From Alphaproteobacteria bacterium (GTDB lineage Bacteria > Pseudomonadota > Alphaproteobacteria > Micropepsales > Micropepsaceae): DNA of 64,000 bases. Location: the NCBI GenBank assembly GCA_028865545.1, contig JAGWJY010000003.1, positions 1 through 64,000 of the forward strand, read 5' to 3'. Below, in pieces: positions 25,751-35,449 of this stretch. The translations under genes were made by a program, and so were the position numbers. Below the pieces are notes generated by a model. The model was not told where the DNA came from. It saw only the letters and a program-made list of their open reading frames with translations, and made no database searches. Within the stretch, counting starts at the first letter, position 1; every line of letters begins with the position of its first letter.

Positions 25751-27511
25751 TCAAAGGAGTGCCGCGTCATGCATGCGGGAGCGTACAAGGTCGATGATCG
25801 GTATGCGGCCGGTCTCGCAGGGCGCCAGGAAAAGGCCTCGGCGCATGGCCCATTGCCCGATTGAACGGCTGCTGGTGATTCCGGCGAAGGGTATCGCCAA
25901 CACCGGCCCTACCAGCAGCAGGGAGAACCACCAGAAGCTTCCGGGCACATAGGTGTAGATCAGGACGCCCGCCGTGATTGCCACGAACGTGTGCATCCCA
26001 AACGTCCGCACAATGATGCTCCATGCCGGCCCATGCTCGGTACGCTGCTGGGTGCCCCAGCCGGTTGCCTCGCCCAGCAGGATGTTGATGACGAACATGC
26101 TTTGCGAAAGCATGGCGATGGGCGCTAGCAAGGTCGAAAACACGCTTTCCAGCAGAACACTGAAGGCCGCGTTCCAGCCGCCGCCATGTGCCCGGCAGGC
26201 CTCCCGATCGCGCAGAATCAGTAGCAGCGCGATCAGCTTTGGGCCGTAGAGCAGGACAACCATCGCTGAAATCAGCGCCACGAATTCGATTGTGTGCGAT
26301 TCAGGCCAAGACAGGATGGGATACCGCCCGAGATAAGTCACCGGAGCAATATGCCGCTGTACCAGCATCATCGCGGCCGAGGCGACGAGCATTGCCACCC
26401 ACAGGGGAGAAGACAGATAGGACATCACCCCGGTTGCCAGATGCCCACGGCTCTCTATTCGAAATCCCTGAGCGAAGATAAGCCTTAAATGCTGCAGGTT
26501 GCCCTGGCACCAACGGCGATCACGTTTCATGTAGTCGACGAGCGTCGGCGGAGGCTCTTCGTAGCTGCCACCGAGGTCTGTGGCGAGGTGCAGCTCCCAG
26601 CCTGCGCGACGCAACAACGCCGCTTCCACGAAGTCGTGGCTCATGATTTCACCGCCCAGTGGTGCTCGCCCCGGCAGCTCAGGTAACCCGCAATTTTGCA
26701 TGAATGGTTGTATGCGGATAATAGCGTTGTGCCCCCAATAGTTTCCATCGGGGCCCTGCAATAGTGCCAAGCCTGCCGAATATATCGGTCCGTAGACGCT
26801 GGATGAGAACTGCTGAATGCGAGCGAAAAGTGAATCGCGGCCGACCAGTTGCGGTGACACCTGGATCAAGGCGGTACGCGGATTGTTGTCCATCAGGCGC
26901 ACCAGCGCGACCAGCGTCTCCGCCGTCATCAGGCTGTCAGCGTCGAGAACGACCATATAATCGTACAGGGAACCCCAGTTTCGACAGAAGTCTGCGATGT
27001 TGCCGCTCTTGCGGCCTGTGTTTTCCAGACGGCATCGATAATAGATGGTTGCGCCGGACGTCTCGTGAAGGCGACGATATCCTTCTCCTTCGGCGCTGCA
27101 ATTCGATGGCGCGGTGCTGTCGCTCAGAATATAGAAATCGAAGCGATCGAGCACGCCGTTGTTGCGGATGGACGCGATGACCGCGCTGATACCGGCAAAG
27201 AAACGCCCAGGCTCCTCGTTGCGTACTGGAAATACCAGCGCGGTCCGCGATAACGACGCGCGCAGCTGCGGATCGCTATCACGTGGCCGCGTTAGCGTGT
27301 TTCCCGAAATGCCTCGCCATCTCGCATAGGCCCCTATGCAGAAAATCCAAAATGAGACGCTGATCCAGCAGAATAAGATTGCCACAAGCGCAAGGAACAG
27401 CATTTCCGACGTGTCGAGACCATCGACTCTCAGGATCTCCCAAAGGCGGGACATCGCCGAGGCTGTCGTGGCGAGAACCAGTCCGAAGAAAAGCCAGCGC
27501 AAGGCGACCAT
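25751..27511 (-). CDS. opgH: Glucans biosynthesis glucosyltransferase H
   Basis: A 586-residue GT2 membrane glucosyltransferase that polymerises beta-1,2 glucan backbones of osmoregulated periplasmic glucans from UDP-glucose. Two N-terminal helices precede the catalytic domain (FPVRNEEP, VVLDADSLM, GGEIMSHDFVEAALLRRAGW, DRRWCQGNLQHL), followed by about five helices. It is much shorter than E. coli OpgH (847 aa), lacking most of the cytoplasmic N-terminal extension and having a short C-terminus, as in many alphaproteobacteria. It is divergent from opgG/D with 445 bases between them. Confidence 0.92.
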   Translation of the reverse strand: MVALRWLFFGLVLATTASAMSRLWEILRVDGLDTSEMLFLALVAILFCWISVSFWIFCIGAYARWRGISGNTLTRPRDSDPQLRASLSRTALVFPVRNEEPGRFFAGISAVIASIRNNGVLDRFDFYILSDSTAPSNCSAEGEGYRRLHETSGATIYYRCRLENTGRKSGNIADFCRNWGSLYDYMVVLDADSLMTAETLVALVRLMDNNPRTALIQVSPQLVGRDSLFARIQQFSSSVYGPIYSAGLALLQGPDGNYWGHNAIIRIQPFMQNCGLPELPGRAPLGGEIMSHDFVEAALLRRAGWELHLATDLGGSYEEPPPTLVDYMKRDRRWCQGNLQHLRLIFAQGFRIESRGHLATGVMSYLSSPLWVAMLVASAAMMLVQRHIAPVTYLGRYPILSWPESHTIEFVALISAMVVLLYGPKLIALLLILRDREACRAHGGGWNAAFSVLLESVFSTLLAPIAMLSQSMFVINILLGEATGWGTQQRTEHGPAWSIIVRTFGMHTFVAITAGVLIYTYVPGSFWWFSLLLVGPVLAIPFAGITSSRSIGQWAMRRGLFLAPCETGRIPIIDLVRSRMHDAALL

Positions 27512-27956
27512 GGAATGCCCTACGGCGATGACCTATCGAGCGAATCCAGGCGGCGGCGCGGTGACCACACAAATACCCACCGTGCGAAGGCCCCTGCAAG
27601 GCGCGCCAGCGTCCAAATTTCGATCTGCTGCGTCGGCATTGGCGCCGATCTGGGCAACGGGGTCATAGCGTGTTCGAAGGACTTCGGTACCGGGACCAAA
27701 CTCTCTGTACGCATAATGTCTCACTCTTGACACTGCTTAATCACAGCCAACCGGGCCGCCCGGATGCGGATAGAGTCGAAGAACCGTTTGGCGGTTCTAG
27801 GCTTCTACTACGCACAGATGTTTGGCGACATTGGGTCCGGAATAAGGAAATGCACCTACGAAGCACGGTTTTCCGGATATGACGCAGCCATCTGCAATAC
27901 AACTCGACTCAATTGGCTGCGTTGGTTACTTAACGGCGAGCATAGGAAGCTAACCG
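27512..27956. other. Divergent opgH/opgG-D intergenic region
   Basis: No gene is supported in these 445 bases. The region must hold the promoters of both glucan genes. A TTGACA sequence at 27727-27732 matches a -35 box for the rightward gene but has no good -10 at normal spacing. An inverted repeat AGAACCG-N5-CGGTTCT at 27780-27798 could be an operator or a leader hairpin. Neither is more than a candidate. Confidence 0.35.
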
Positions 27957-29525
27957 TTGCCGATCAACCGCCGACATTTCCTCGCCAATGGCATCCCGTG
28001 GAGCATTGCGGCCTATGCTGGATCACGGCGTGCGCTGGCGACGGCGCCGCAGCCTGGCGTCATTTTCGACCGCCCCCGCCCCTTCAGCTTCGATTGGCTG
28101 CGTGCGAGGGCTAGGTCGCTGGCGCGGTCCGCCTATGTGCCAGACAAGCCACCCGTGCCAGATCTGGTCCAGACGATCAATTTCGACGTCAGCCAGAAGA
28201 TCAAGTTCCGGCCCGAAGATGCGCTGTGGAGAGACGGACCTGGCCAGCTTCCCGTGCGCTTCTTCCACCTGAACCAGTTCGTTGGCGTTCCGGCGACAAT
28301 CAACGTCGTTAACGGGCGGACGGCGCAGCGCGTCATCTACCGCCCCCGTTATTTCGACTACGACGGCACCGGACTTGGCGACAAATTGCCGCTGAACCTC
28401 GGATTCGCGGGCTTTCGCGTAATGAACGGGCGAACGAGCGAGACGGACTGGTTGGCGTTCCAGGGCGCGAGCTATTTTCGCAGTTCCGGCGAGGACAATC
28501 AGTACGGCGCCTCGGCGCGTGGCATAGCGGTCGACACCGCCCTTTCGACGCAGGAAGAATTTCCGCGCTTCACCGAATTCTGGATTGCGGAAAATCCCGA
28601 TATCGCCAACACAGTGACGATCTATGCCCTACTGGAAGGACCGAGCATCACCGGCGCCTACAAGTTCGTGGCCAATCGCGGCAAAGGCGTGGTGATGGAC
28701 GTGCATGCGGAGTTGTATGCACGTGAGGATATCGAGCGGCTGGGAATTGCGCCGCTTACCAGCATGTACTGGTACAGCGACAGCAATTACTGGCAGCGCG
28801 AAGACTGGCGCCCTGCAATCCATGACAGCGACGGGCTCGCCATGTGGACAGGAAAAGGTGAACGTATCTGGAGGCCGCTAAACGATCCGCCGAGCTTACA
28901 GGTCAACTCGTTCATGGACGTGAACCCCAAAGGCTTCGGCCTGATGCAGCGCGACCGGAACTTCGATCATTATCAGGATGACGGCGCGTTCTACAACCGC
29001 CGACCGAGCATCTGGGTCGAGCCGCGCGGCAATTGGGGTGAAGGCGCGGTACAACTTGTCGAGATACCCACCGATGATGAGGTTCATGACAACATCGTGG
29101 CCTACTGGCTACCCAAAGCTCCGGTAAAAAGCGGCACCGCGCTGTCGCTCGACTATCGTCTGTATTGGCAGAATAACGAGCCGCATCTGCCCGCCAGCGT
29201 CGGGCATGTTGTTGCGACACGCATCGGTCGTGGGGGCATTCCCGGCAGTCCAGGTCAAAAGAACCGGCGGAAGTTCGTCATCGATTTTGAAGGTGGACCG
29301 CTGGCCAATATACCGACACGGTATGACATGACCCCGGTCATTTCGATGTCGCGCGGCAAAGCTGATCATGCCTATGTCATCAAAGTCGTCGGTACAGAGA
29401 TCTGGCGTGCCTTCTTTGACGTCGGCGTGGACGGGAAGGCACCGGTCGACATGCGCTGCTATCTGCGATTGGACAACAAAACACTGACGGAAACCTGGCT
29501 GTACCAGTACTTCCCCACAATGTGA
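27957..29525 (+). CDS. Periplasmic glucan biosynthesis protein OpgG/OpgD
   Basis: A 522-residue MdoG-family protein that processes or branches glucan backbones in the periplasm. The N-terminus INRRHFLANG followed by a mild hydrophobic run is a Tat signal, as in OpgD, while OpgG uses Sec. Family stretches include FDVSQKIKFR, RFFHLNQFVGVP, GASYFRSSGEDNQYGASARG and SMYWYSDSNY; the beta-sandwich domain at the end contains RKFVIDFEGGPL. The start is TTG 27957 with AGGAAG seven bases upstream; no ATG fits. Its last base is seven before the convergent dnaE2 stop. Whether OpgG or OpgD is the better name is unresolved. Confidence 0.9.
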   Translation: MPINRRHFLANGIPWSIAAYAGSRRALATAPQPGVIFDRPRPFSFDWLRARARSLARSAYVPDKPPVPDLVQTINFDVSQKIKFRPEDALWRDGPGQLPVRFFHLNQFVGVPATINVVNGRTAQRVIYRPRYFDYDGTGLGDKLPLNLGFAGFRVMNGRTSETDWLAFQGASYFRSSGEDNQYGASARGIAVDTALSTQEEFPRFTEFWIAENPDIANTVTIYALLEGPSITGAYKFVANRGKGVVMDVHAELYAREDIERLGIAPLTSMYWYSDSNYWQREDWRPAIHDSDGLAMWTGKGERIWRPLNDPPSLQVNSFMDVNPKGFGLMQRDRNFDHYQDDGAFYNRRPSIWVEPRGNWGEGAVQLVEIPTDDEVHDNIVAYWLPKAPVKSGTALSLDYRLYWQNNEPHLPASVGHVVATRIGRGGIPGSPGQKNRRKFVIDFEGGPLANIPTRYDMTPVISMSRGKADHAYVIKVVGTEIWRAFFDVGVDGKAPVDMRCYLRLDNKTLTETWLYQYFPTM

Positions 29526-29532
29526 GGGAAGA

Positions 29533-32500
29533 TCAGCGGAAATCTCTGCTTTTCGGGATCAAGTGTGCCGGCACATTGCGTGGGTGGCGGTTCATACCCA
29601 CACGGGAATCGCCGCGCGTTGGTTGTTTGGTTTCGTCGGCGTTGTCGGGCGCAAGCGTGAATGCCGAGTCCGACAGGCGATAAAGTTTATTGGACAGATC
29701 TTCGATTTTCTCCGCCACCACATGAACGACAAGACCTTCGCGCTGCAATCGTCCACTCACCATCATCAAGCGGCTGGCAAGGAATGGCCGGCGGAAGGCC
29801 TCAAACGTCTTCGCCCACACGACGATGTTGGCGATGCCGGTTTCATCTTCTAGCGTCGCAAAAGTCACGCCCTTGGCTGTCCCCGGGCGTTGGCGAACCA
29901 GTACGAGACCGGCCACGCGGATACGCGTATTGTTCGCAGCCGTTACCAACTCAACATTGCGGGAAACGCCACGCTCGGATAAGCACTGGCGCAGCAGCGC
30001 GACGGGGTGCTCCTTCAACGACAAGCGCAGGGTGGCGTAGTCCTGGATGATATGCTCGCCCAGACCGAGCGTCGGTAACTCTACTTTGTCCTCGGTGCGC
30101 AGTGTTTCCGGATCGGCCCTAGCAAAAAGCGGTAACTCCGAAATAGCGACACGTGATGCCTCCGCGCCGCCGTCGAGCCCTTTCACCGCCCACAAGGCCT
30201 GCCGGCGATCGAGACCGACGGAGCGGAATGCATCGGCATCGGCCAGCTTCGTCAGCGTGTCGCTGGGGAGAGCGGCCGCCCCGGCTAGGTGGCGGATGCC
30301 GTCATAGCCTCGCCCGCGCGCGGCGACGATAGCGTCGGCATCTGTTTCCCGAAAACCATTGATCTGGCGAAACCCGAGCCGCACCGCGCACCGATCTCCT
30401 GCACCTTTCTCCAATGTGTAGTCCCAATGGCTGTGGTTGATGTCCGGTGGGCGAACCTCAACGCCATGGTCCCTTGCGTCGCGGACGAGTTGCGCCGGCG
30501 CATAGAAACCCATGGGCTGGGCGTTCAGGATCGCGACACAGAAGACCTCCGGATAATAGCATTTCAACCAGGCAGAAACGTAGACCAGCAAGGCGAAGCT
30601 GGCCGCATGGCTCATCGGAAAGCCGTAATCGCCGAAACCTTCGATCTGCTGGAAGCAGCGTACCGCGTATTCCGGGTCATAACCGTTCGTCACCATTCCG
30701 GTGATGAATTTTTCGCGAAAAGTGTTGATGGTCCCCATACGTCGGAAGGTCGCCATGGCACGACGCAAGTGATCAGCCTCGGGCGGACTGAATCCAGCTG
30801 CCACGATAGCGATCTTCATCGCCTGCTCCTGAAACAGCGGCACGCCCAGCGTAGGCCGTAGGACAGCTTCTAATTCTTTGGTGGGGAAGCTGACTTTCTC
30901 CAGGCCGTCGCGGCGGCGCAGATAGGGATGCACCATGTCGCCCTGGATGGGACCGGGACGGACGATCGCGACTTCGATCACCAGATCGAAGAAATCCCTC
31001 GGCTTCAGGCGCGGCAGCATGGACATCTGAGCGCGGGATTCCACCTGAAACACGCCGATGGAATCGCCCTTCTGCAGCATCCCATAAACGACTTTGTCCA
31101 CGGGCTGCAGCGAGGCGATATCGCTTGTCTTGCCGTAGTGCTCCTTGAGCAGTGCAAAGGCTTTAGCGAGGCAGGTAAGCATGCCGAGTCCCAGCACATC
31201 GATCTTGAGGATACGGAGGGCATCGAGATCGTCTTTGTTCCACTCGACGAATGTGCGGTCCTTCATGGCGCCGTTTCCGATCGGAACGAGTTCCTCAAGC
31301 GGCCCGCGCGTAATCACGAAGCCGCCAACATGCTGTGAGAGATGACGCGGAAAACCAACCAGTTCACGTGCCAATGTCAACGCAGCGCGCAGCATATGGT
31401 CCGAGGCATCGAGGCCGATCTCGCGAAGATGCGCATCTGACAGGCTCTCGCGGCCCCAACCGATCAGATTGCTCGACAGCAACCCCACCATGTCCTGCGA
31501 AAGGCCGAGCGCTTTACCCACATCGCGGATTGCGCTCTTGGAACGGTAGCAGATGACCGTAGCAGCAATGCCGGCACGGTCACGGCCATATTTTTTATAG
31601 AGGTACTGAATGACCTCCTCGCGCCGCTCGTGCTCGAAATCCACGTCGATGTCCGGCGGCTCGTTGCGTTCGGCCGAAACGAAACGCTCGAACAACAGGT
31701 CCATCTTCGTCGGATCGACCGCGGTGATGCCCAGTACGAAGCAGACGGCGGAATTGGCGGCGCTGCCGCGCCCTTGGCAGAGGATACCCTGCCCGCACGC
31801 ATATTGGATGATGTCCCAGACAGTAAGAAAATAGGCCGCGTAGTTAAGCTCCGCGATAAGCTTGAGTTCATGGACGATCTGGTCGCGCACTTTGGAAGGA
31901 ACCCCAGCAGGATAACGCCGCGTGGCGCCTTCCCATGATAAACGTTCAAGTACTTCCTGTGCGGTTTCCCCTGGTTGTGCGCCAACGATTTCATCCGGAT
32001 AGTCATAATGCAATTCGTCGAGTGAAAACGTGACGCGCCCGACGATTTCTAGCGTGCGCTTGATCGCCTCAGGATAGGCCGCGAAGAGTCGCGTTATCTC
32101 CTCGGGCGGCTTCAGGTAACGCTCGGCATTAGCCGCCAGCAACCTTCCTGCTTCGGCGATGGTGGTCTTCTCGCGGACGCAGGCGAGCACGTCGGCCAGT
32201 ATCTGTCGCTCTGGAACGTGGTAATGCACATCGTTGACGACCACGAGAGGAATGCCTGTCTCTCGCGCCAACTCCGCCAACAAGGCCAGGCGGCGTTCGT
32301 TACGCGCGCCGCAAAGCCAGGCGGCGGCAAGATAGATACGACCGGAAGTGTGCGCTGCAAGCGCAGAGAAATTTGCGCGGAAGGTCGGAGACAAATTCTC
32401 TGGCGGCATGACGATGAAAATCTGCCCTTCGTTCTCGGCCAGTATGTCGTCCAGTTCCAGATGGCACTCGCCTTTCTTGGCGCGGCGGTTGCCATGCGTC

Positions 32501-32775
32501 AGCAGGCGACAAAGTCGTCCGTAAGCCGCACGATCTATTGGATAGCAGATCGCCTCGAAGCCGTCGGTGGTGACCAGTCGCGCACCGACCAATAGATGCA
32601 AGTTCTTTTCTTTCGCCATGGTGTGAGCGCGAACGACGCCCGCCAGCGTGTTGCGATCCGCGACGCCAATAGCAGCCAACCCGAGCTCTGCAGCACGCTC
32701 CACCATTTCCTCCGCATGGCTCGCGCCACGCAGAAAGGAGAAATTCGTTGCCACCGACAGTTCCGCATAGCTCAT
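29533..32775 (-). CDS. dnaE2: Error-prone DNA polymerase DnaE2
   Basis: A 1080-residue C-family polymerase of the DnaE2/ImuC type. It opens with the PHP domain (ATNFSFLRGASHAEEMVERA), then the polymerase core with PPDIDVDFEHERREEVIQYL carrying the catalytic aspartates, YGFPMSHAASFALLVY, and a C-terminal OB-fold (VRQRPGTAKGVTFATLEDE). DnaE2 with ImuB performs damage-induced mutagenic translesion synthesis in many bacteria that lack UmuDC. It overlaps imuB by four bases (ATGA) and is the last gene of the imuA-imuB-dnaE2 operon under the LexA box at 34925. Confidence 0.96.
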   Translation of the reverse strand: MSYAELSVATNFSFLRGASHAEEMVERAAELGLAAIGVADRNTLAGVVRAHTMAKEKNLHLLVGARLVTTDGFEAICYPIDRAAYGRLCRLLTHGNRRAKKGECHLELDDILAENEGQIFIVMPPENLSPTFRANFSALAAHTSGRIYLAAAWLCGARNERRLALLAELARETGIPLVVVNDVHYHVPERQILADVLACVREKTTIAEAGRLLAANAERYLKPPEEITRLFAAYPEAIKRTLEIVGRVTFSLDELHYDYPDEIVGAQPGETAQEVLERLSWEGATRRYPAGVPSKVRDQIVHELKLIAELNYAAYFLTVWDIIQYACGQGILCQGRGSAANSAVCFVLGITAVDPTKMDLLFERFVSAERNEPPDIDVDFEHERREEVIQYLYKKYGRDRAGIAATVICYRSKSAIRDVGKALGLSQDMVGLLSSNLIGWGRESLSDAHLREIGLDASDHMLRAALTLARELVGFPRHLSQHVGGFVITRGPLEELVPIGNGAMKDRTFVEWNKDDLDALRILKIDVLGLGMLTCLAKAFALLKEHYGKTSDIASLQPVDKVVYGMLQKGDSIGVFQVESRAQMSMLPRLKPRDFFDLVIEVAIVRPGPIQGDMVHPYLRRRDGLEKVSFPTKELEAVLRPTLGVPLFQEQAMKIAIVAAGFSPPEADHLRRAMATFRRMGTINTFREKFITGMVTNGYDPEYAVRCFQQIEGFGDYGFPMSHAASFALLVYVSAWLKCYYPEVFCVAILNAQPMGFYAPAQLVRDARDHGVEVRPPDINHSHWDYTLEKGAGDRCAVRLGFRQINGFRETDADAIVAARGRGYDGIRHLAGAAALPSDTLTKLADADAFRSVGLDRRQALWAVKGLDGGAEASRVAISELPLFARADPETLRTEDKVELPTLGLGEHIIQDYATLRLSLKEHPVALLRQCLSERGVSRNVELVTAANNTRIRVAGLVLVRQRPGTAKGVTFATLEDETGIANIVVWAKTFEAFRRPFLASRLMMVSGRLQREGLVVHVVAEKIEDLSNKLYRLSDSAFTLAPDNADETKQPTRGDSRVGMNRHPRNVPAHLIPKSRDFR

Positions 32776-34271
32776 GCGAATACCCCGTGCATAAACCAGC
32801 GGGGATGGTCATCACCCTCCTCCATCATTTCGCGATAGAGCCAGAAGCGATGCCCCGCTTCGTCCTCCACCGTGTAGTAGTCACGGGTACGTGGACGCTG
32901 TTGTCTGCGCCACCATTCAGGGCGTATGCGTTCGGGTCCTTCGGACAGCGCCACGCCATAAGAAACGCCACGCCAGCGGAAACGTCGTGGCGGGCCGTCG
33001 GGCATCAGGGCCGTAACTTCGGCCGGTTCGGCGCAAGGCAAAATCAGGAGCGGACGCAACAGATCATCTTGGCCGCTCCAATCGGATCTATCCAGTGCAG
33101 GTGCGTAAGCCACTGCATGCTCGGGAATGTGTGTGTCATTCAGCTTGAGGCGCACGATGTTTTCGAGCCCCAGCCGGCTGCCGAGCCGATCAATCAGGAA
33201 CGGAAGATTGTCTGCCTGCCGTTCCACCGCCAGCGTCGCTTGTCCAACCGGCAGTGTCTCGCATTCCAGAGCATCAAGACGCGCCGCTTCAAAGCCAAAG
33301 CCCGCGTCATATTCCTCGGCCAACGCATCGAGCTTCAATGAGAAGAGATTGACGATGTGCACCACATCACGGCTTGCCGCCGCCAGATTGACAACCGTTT
33401 CTTTGATCTCACCATCCACACGATATAGTGTCAGCCGGAGCGTGCGCGCGCCTTTTCCGTTACGCATGAGCGTGGGCATGAGATCCTGGGCCAACCGCCG
33501 TGTCAGATCGAGGACATGGTCTTGTGCCATGATCGGTTCGGCAAGCATGGCCAGCGCACGATAAGCGACCGGCGCGACCAGCGGCGAGAACGGTTCCGGC
33601 AGGCGACCAAACGCTTGGTCCAACCGTTCGACAAAATCCGCGCCGAAACGTTGCGCCAGAGGTGCACGTGGGAGATGAGCGACATCGGCGATGCGTTTGA
33701 GGCCCAGGCGGATAAGACTTGCCGCTTGCCGTTCTGAAATCCGTAGCGCCGCCACCGGCAGGCGCGACAGCGCCTCCGCTTCTTTTCCAGCGGCAACGAC
33801 GCTCTCTCTTGTTCCAAAACGGCAGAGCGCCTGCGCTGCTCCGATGGTGCTTGCGATGGCGATGCGGGCCGTCAGACCGAAGCGGGAGAGCCGCTCATCC
33901 ATATGCCTCACCATGCGTTCTTCACCACCGAACAGATGTGCACAGCCTTCGATATCAAAGGTCAGACCATGCACCGGACCAGCCCATGGCGCGACATGCG
34001 GCGAGAAGCATGCCGCCCAGGTTGCGAGTTTCTCGAGTGCTTGCCGGTCTGCATCCGGCTCGGCTTCGCGCACATCGAGCACACCCAGCCGTGCGCGAAC
34101 GTCGGCCAGCAATTCGCCGGACATGACGCCAAGCATCTCCGCACGCCGATTAGCCGCTGCAATCCGCCACCCTCCCGACGCGGATGTCACAATAACGACA
34201 GGGCGGTCAGGCCGCGTGGCGTTCCGTTCGATCGGCCAATACGGAAGAAAGACGCAAGCGTAGCGTCTCAT
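32772..34271 (-). CDS. imuB: ImuB, Y-family polymerase-like mutasome protein
   Basis: A 499-residue Y-family-like protein. The N-terminus MRRYACVFLPYWPIER supports ATG 34271, which has GGAG upstream; it overlaps imuA by 65 bases. The palm contains GLTFDIEGCAHLFGG in place of the acidic active site of true Pol IV, consistent with ImuB being catalytically inactive and acting as a beta-clamp-binding bridge. Thumb motifs (RIADVAHLPRAPLAQRFG) and a little-finger region follow. It recruits DnaE2 to the clamp with ImuA. The reading frame continues upstream of 34271 inside imuA, but that part has no support. Confidence 0.93.
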   Translation of the reverse strand: MRRYACVFLPYWPIERNATRPDRPVVIVTSASGGWRIAAANRRAEMLGVMSGELLADVRARLGVLDVREAEPDADRQALEKLATWAACFSPHVAPWAGPVHGLTFDIEGCAHLFGGEERMVRHMDERLSRFGLTARIAIASTIGAAQALCRFGTRESVVAAGKEAEALSRLPVAALRISERQAASLIRLGLKRIADVAHLPRAPLAQRFGADFVERLDQAFGRLPEPFSPLVAPVAYRALAMLAEPIMAQDHVLDLTRRLAQDLMPTLMRNGKGARTLRLTLYRVDGEIKETVVNLAAASRDVVHIVNLFSLKLDALAEEYDAGFGFEAARLDALECETLPVGQATLAVERQADNLPFLIDRLGSRLGLENIVRLKLNDTHIPEHAVAYAPALDRSDWSGQDDLLRPLLILPCAEPAEVTALMPDGPPRRFRWRGVSYGVALSEGPERIRPEWWRRQQRPRTRDYYTVEDEAGHRFWLYREMMEEGDDHPRWFMHGVFA

Positions 34272-34920
34272 GATCCCACTCCACCACCCATTCGTTACAA
34301 CGCCCTCCCTGCGCGTATTCCAGCGCCACATGCCAGCGCGGTTTGCCGAACAGGCCGAAGCGGTCGCGTGCACTTGGGAGGACAGCAACCCGCCACCGGC
34401 TCACCGCTGCGCTTGGTTGACGGTCATTGTGTCCACGCAGCAAGAAGATCGGCGTGCCAGACTGTTGTGCGGCAAGTTGAAGGCGGCGGCTTGCCGTCAA
34501 GTCCATGTCGCGGGTGCGCGCTCCAATAACGGGGCCGGCGCCGATGCGCAGCGCCTCTTCCATTGCCCAAGCTGCATCGTGCTCGCGGCGGCAACGCACC
34601 ACCAGGAAATCGCCTGGATCGAAGCCAAAGGATTTGAGGCCTTGTCCATAAGGAAGGCCAAAGGCTCCGCCAAGAAGCAGCGGCCACACCACAGCGCCTT
34701 TGTGTTCGACGCGTGCCATCAGTGCGAGCAGAAAGCCCCACGCGCCCGGAATGGCGCGGAAGTCGGCAGCGGCAATCTCATGCAGCGCGCCAAGCGCCAA
34801 TCCGCCACGAAGATAGGTATCCATCTCCGCGATACCGGTGCTCACGCAGGAGGGCGTCCGAACCATCTCTCGACGCAACGCGTCGATAAGTTTGTGCCGA
34901 TCTTTGGTAGCCGTCACCAT
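34207..34920 (-). CDS. imuA: ImuA, SOS mutasome RecA-like protein
   Basis: A 237-residue ImuA homologue (RecA/SulA-related fold) with the family pattern TGIAEMDTYLRGGLALGALHEI, then WGFLLALMARV, GQGLKSFGFDPGDFLVVR and AMEEALRIGAGPVIG. ImuA is needed with ImuB and DnaE2 for induced mutagenesis. A clear Walker A is not seen, as in other ImuA. The LexA box lies only 5-19 bases before ATG 34920, leaving no room for a normal ribosome site, so the transcript may be nearly leaderless or the real start may be a little downstream (for example M19). Confidence 0.92.
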   Translation of the reverse strand: MVTATKDRHKLIDALRREMVRTPSCVSTGIAEMDTYLRGGLALGALHEIAAADFRAIPGAWGFLLALMARVEHKGAVVWPLLLGGAFGLPYGQGLKSFGFDPGDFLVVRCRREHDAAWAMEEALRIGAGPVIGARTRDMDLTASRRLQLAAQQSGTPIFLLRGHNDRQPSAAVSRWRVAVLPSARDRFGLFGKPRWHVALEYAQGGRCNEWVVEWDHETLRLRLSSVLADRTERHAA

Positions 34921-34924
34921 TAAT

Positions 34925-34939
34925 GTTCTCTATTTGTTC
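34925..34939 (-). promoter_or_regulatory. LexA (SOS) box of the imuA-imuB-dnaE2 operon
   Basis: GTTCTCTATTTGTTC is an exact GTTC-N7-GTTC direct repeat, the LexA operator consensus of alphaproteobacteria. Its place immediately before imuA predicts LexA repression relieved by DNA damage. On the coding strand an AT-rich TATATA sits just upstream and could be the -10 element. Confidence 0.9.
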
Positions 34940-35058
34940 TATATAAACACCGAGACCTTCGGCGAGTCAACCGGGCTTGAAAACGCCACGATCGACCATC
35001 AATAGCCATTTGTTATTATAGAATAATTTTCCAGAATGCGGGCGAAACCCTGCGCCCG

Positions 35059-35427
35059 TCATACTTCCGGTACCACCTGAGTAAGCATTTCTTTCACCAA
35101 CTCGCTCGGGCGGCACAGCCGCACGGCCTTTTCCGTCACCACGATAGGACGATTGATAAGGATTGGGTTCTCGATCATGGCGTCGAGAAGTTCGTTTTCA
35201 CCGACATCCCGCTCGTCAAGGCGAAGTTCGCGGTACAAGGGCTCCCTCTTCCTGACAACGTCCCGGACATTCACCTTCATGCGGACGATGAGTTCTTTCA
35301 ATTCCTCACGCGTCGGGGGCGTTTTCAAATATTCCACGACACGCGGCTCATAACCGGCGGCGCGGATGGCTGCGAGCGTATTGCGCGACGTCCCACAATT
35401 CGGATTGTGATAAATGGTGATCTGCAT
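35059..35427 (-). CDS. arsC: Arsenate reductase, glutaredoxin type
   Basis: A 122-residue ArsC/Spx-superfamily protein. Catalytic Cys11 lies in YHNPNCGTSR, and LKTPPTREEL follows, as in glutaredoxin-coupled arsenate reductases; INRPIVVTEKAVRLCRP near the end is the family tail. AGGAGA precedes ATG 35427. It reduces arsenate to arsenite in the cytoplasm. No arsB, acr3 or arsR is adjacent, so it is an isolated copy and may have another reductase role. It is followed by imuA but separated from it by 138 bases with the SOS box. Confidence 0.9.
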   Translation of the reverse strand: MQITIYHNPNCGTSRNTLAAIRAAGYEPRVVEYLKTPPTREELKELIVRMKVNVRDVVRKREPLYRELRLDERDVGENELLDAMIENPILINRPIVVTEKAVRLCRPSELVKEMLTQVVPEV

Positions 35428-35449
35428 CGTATTTCTCCTAACGTCATCT

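Noticed and set aside
34272-34388. 39-codon extension of imuB within imuA
   Set aside because: ImuB similarity and a GGAG site start at ATG 34271; the upstream residues are imuA in another frame.
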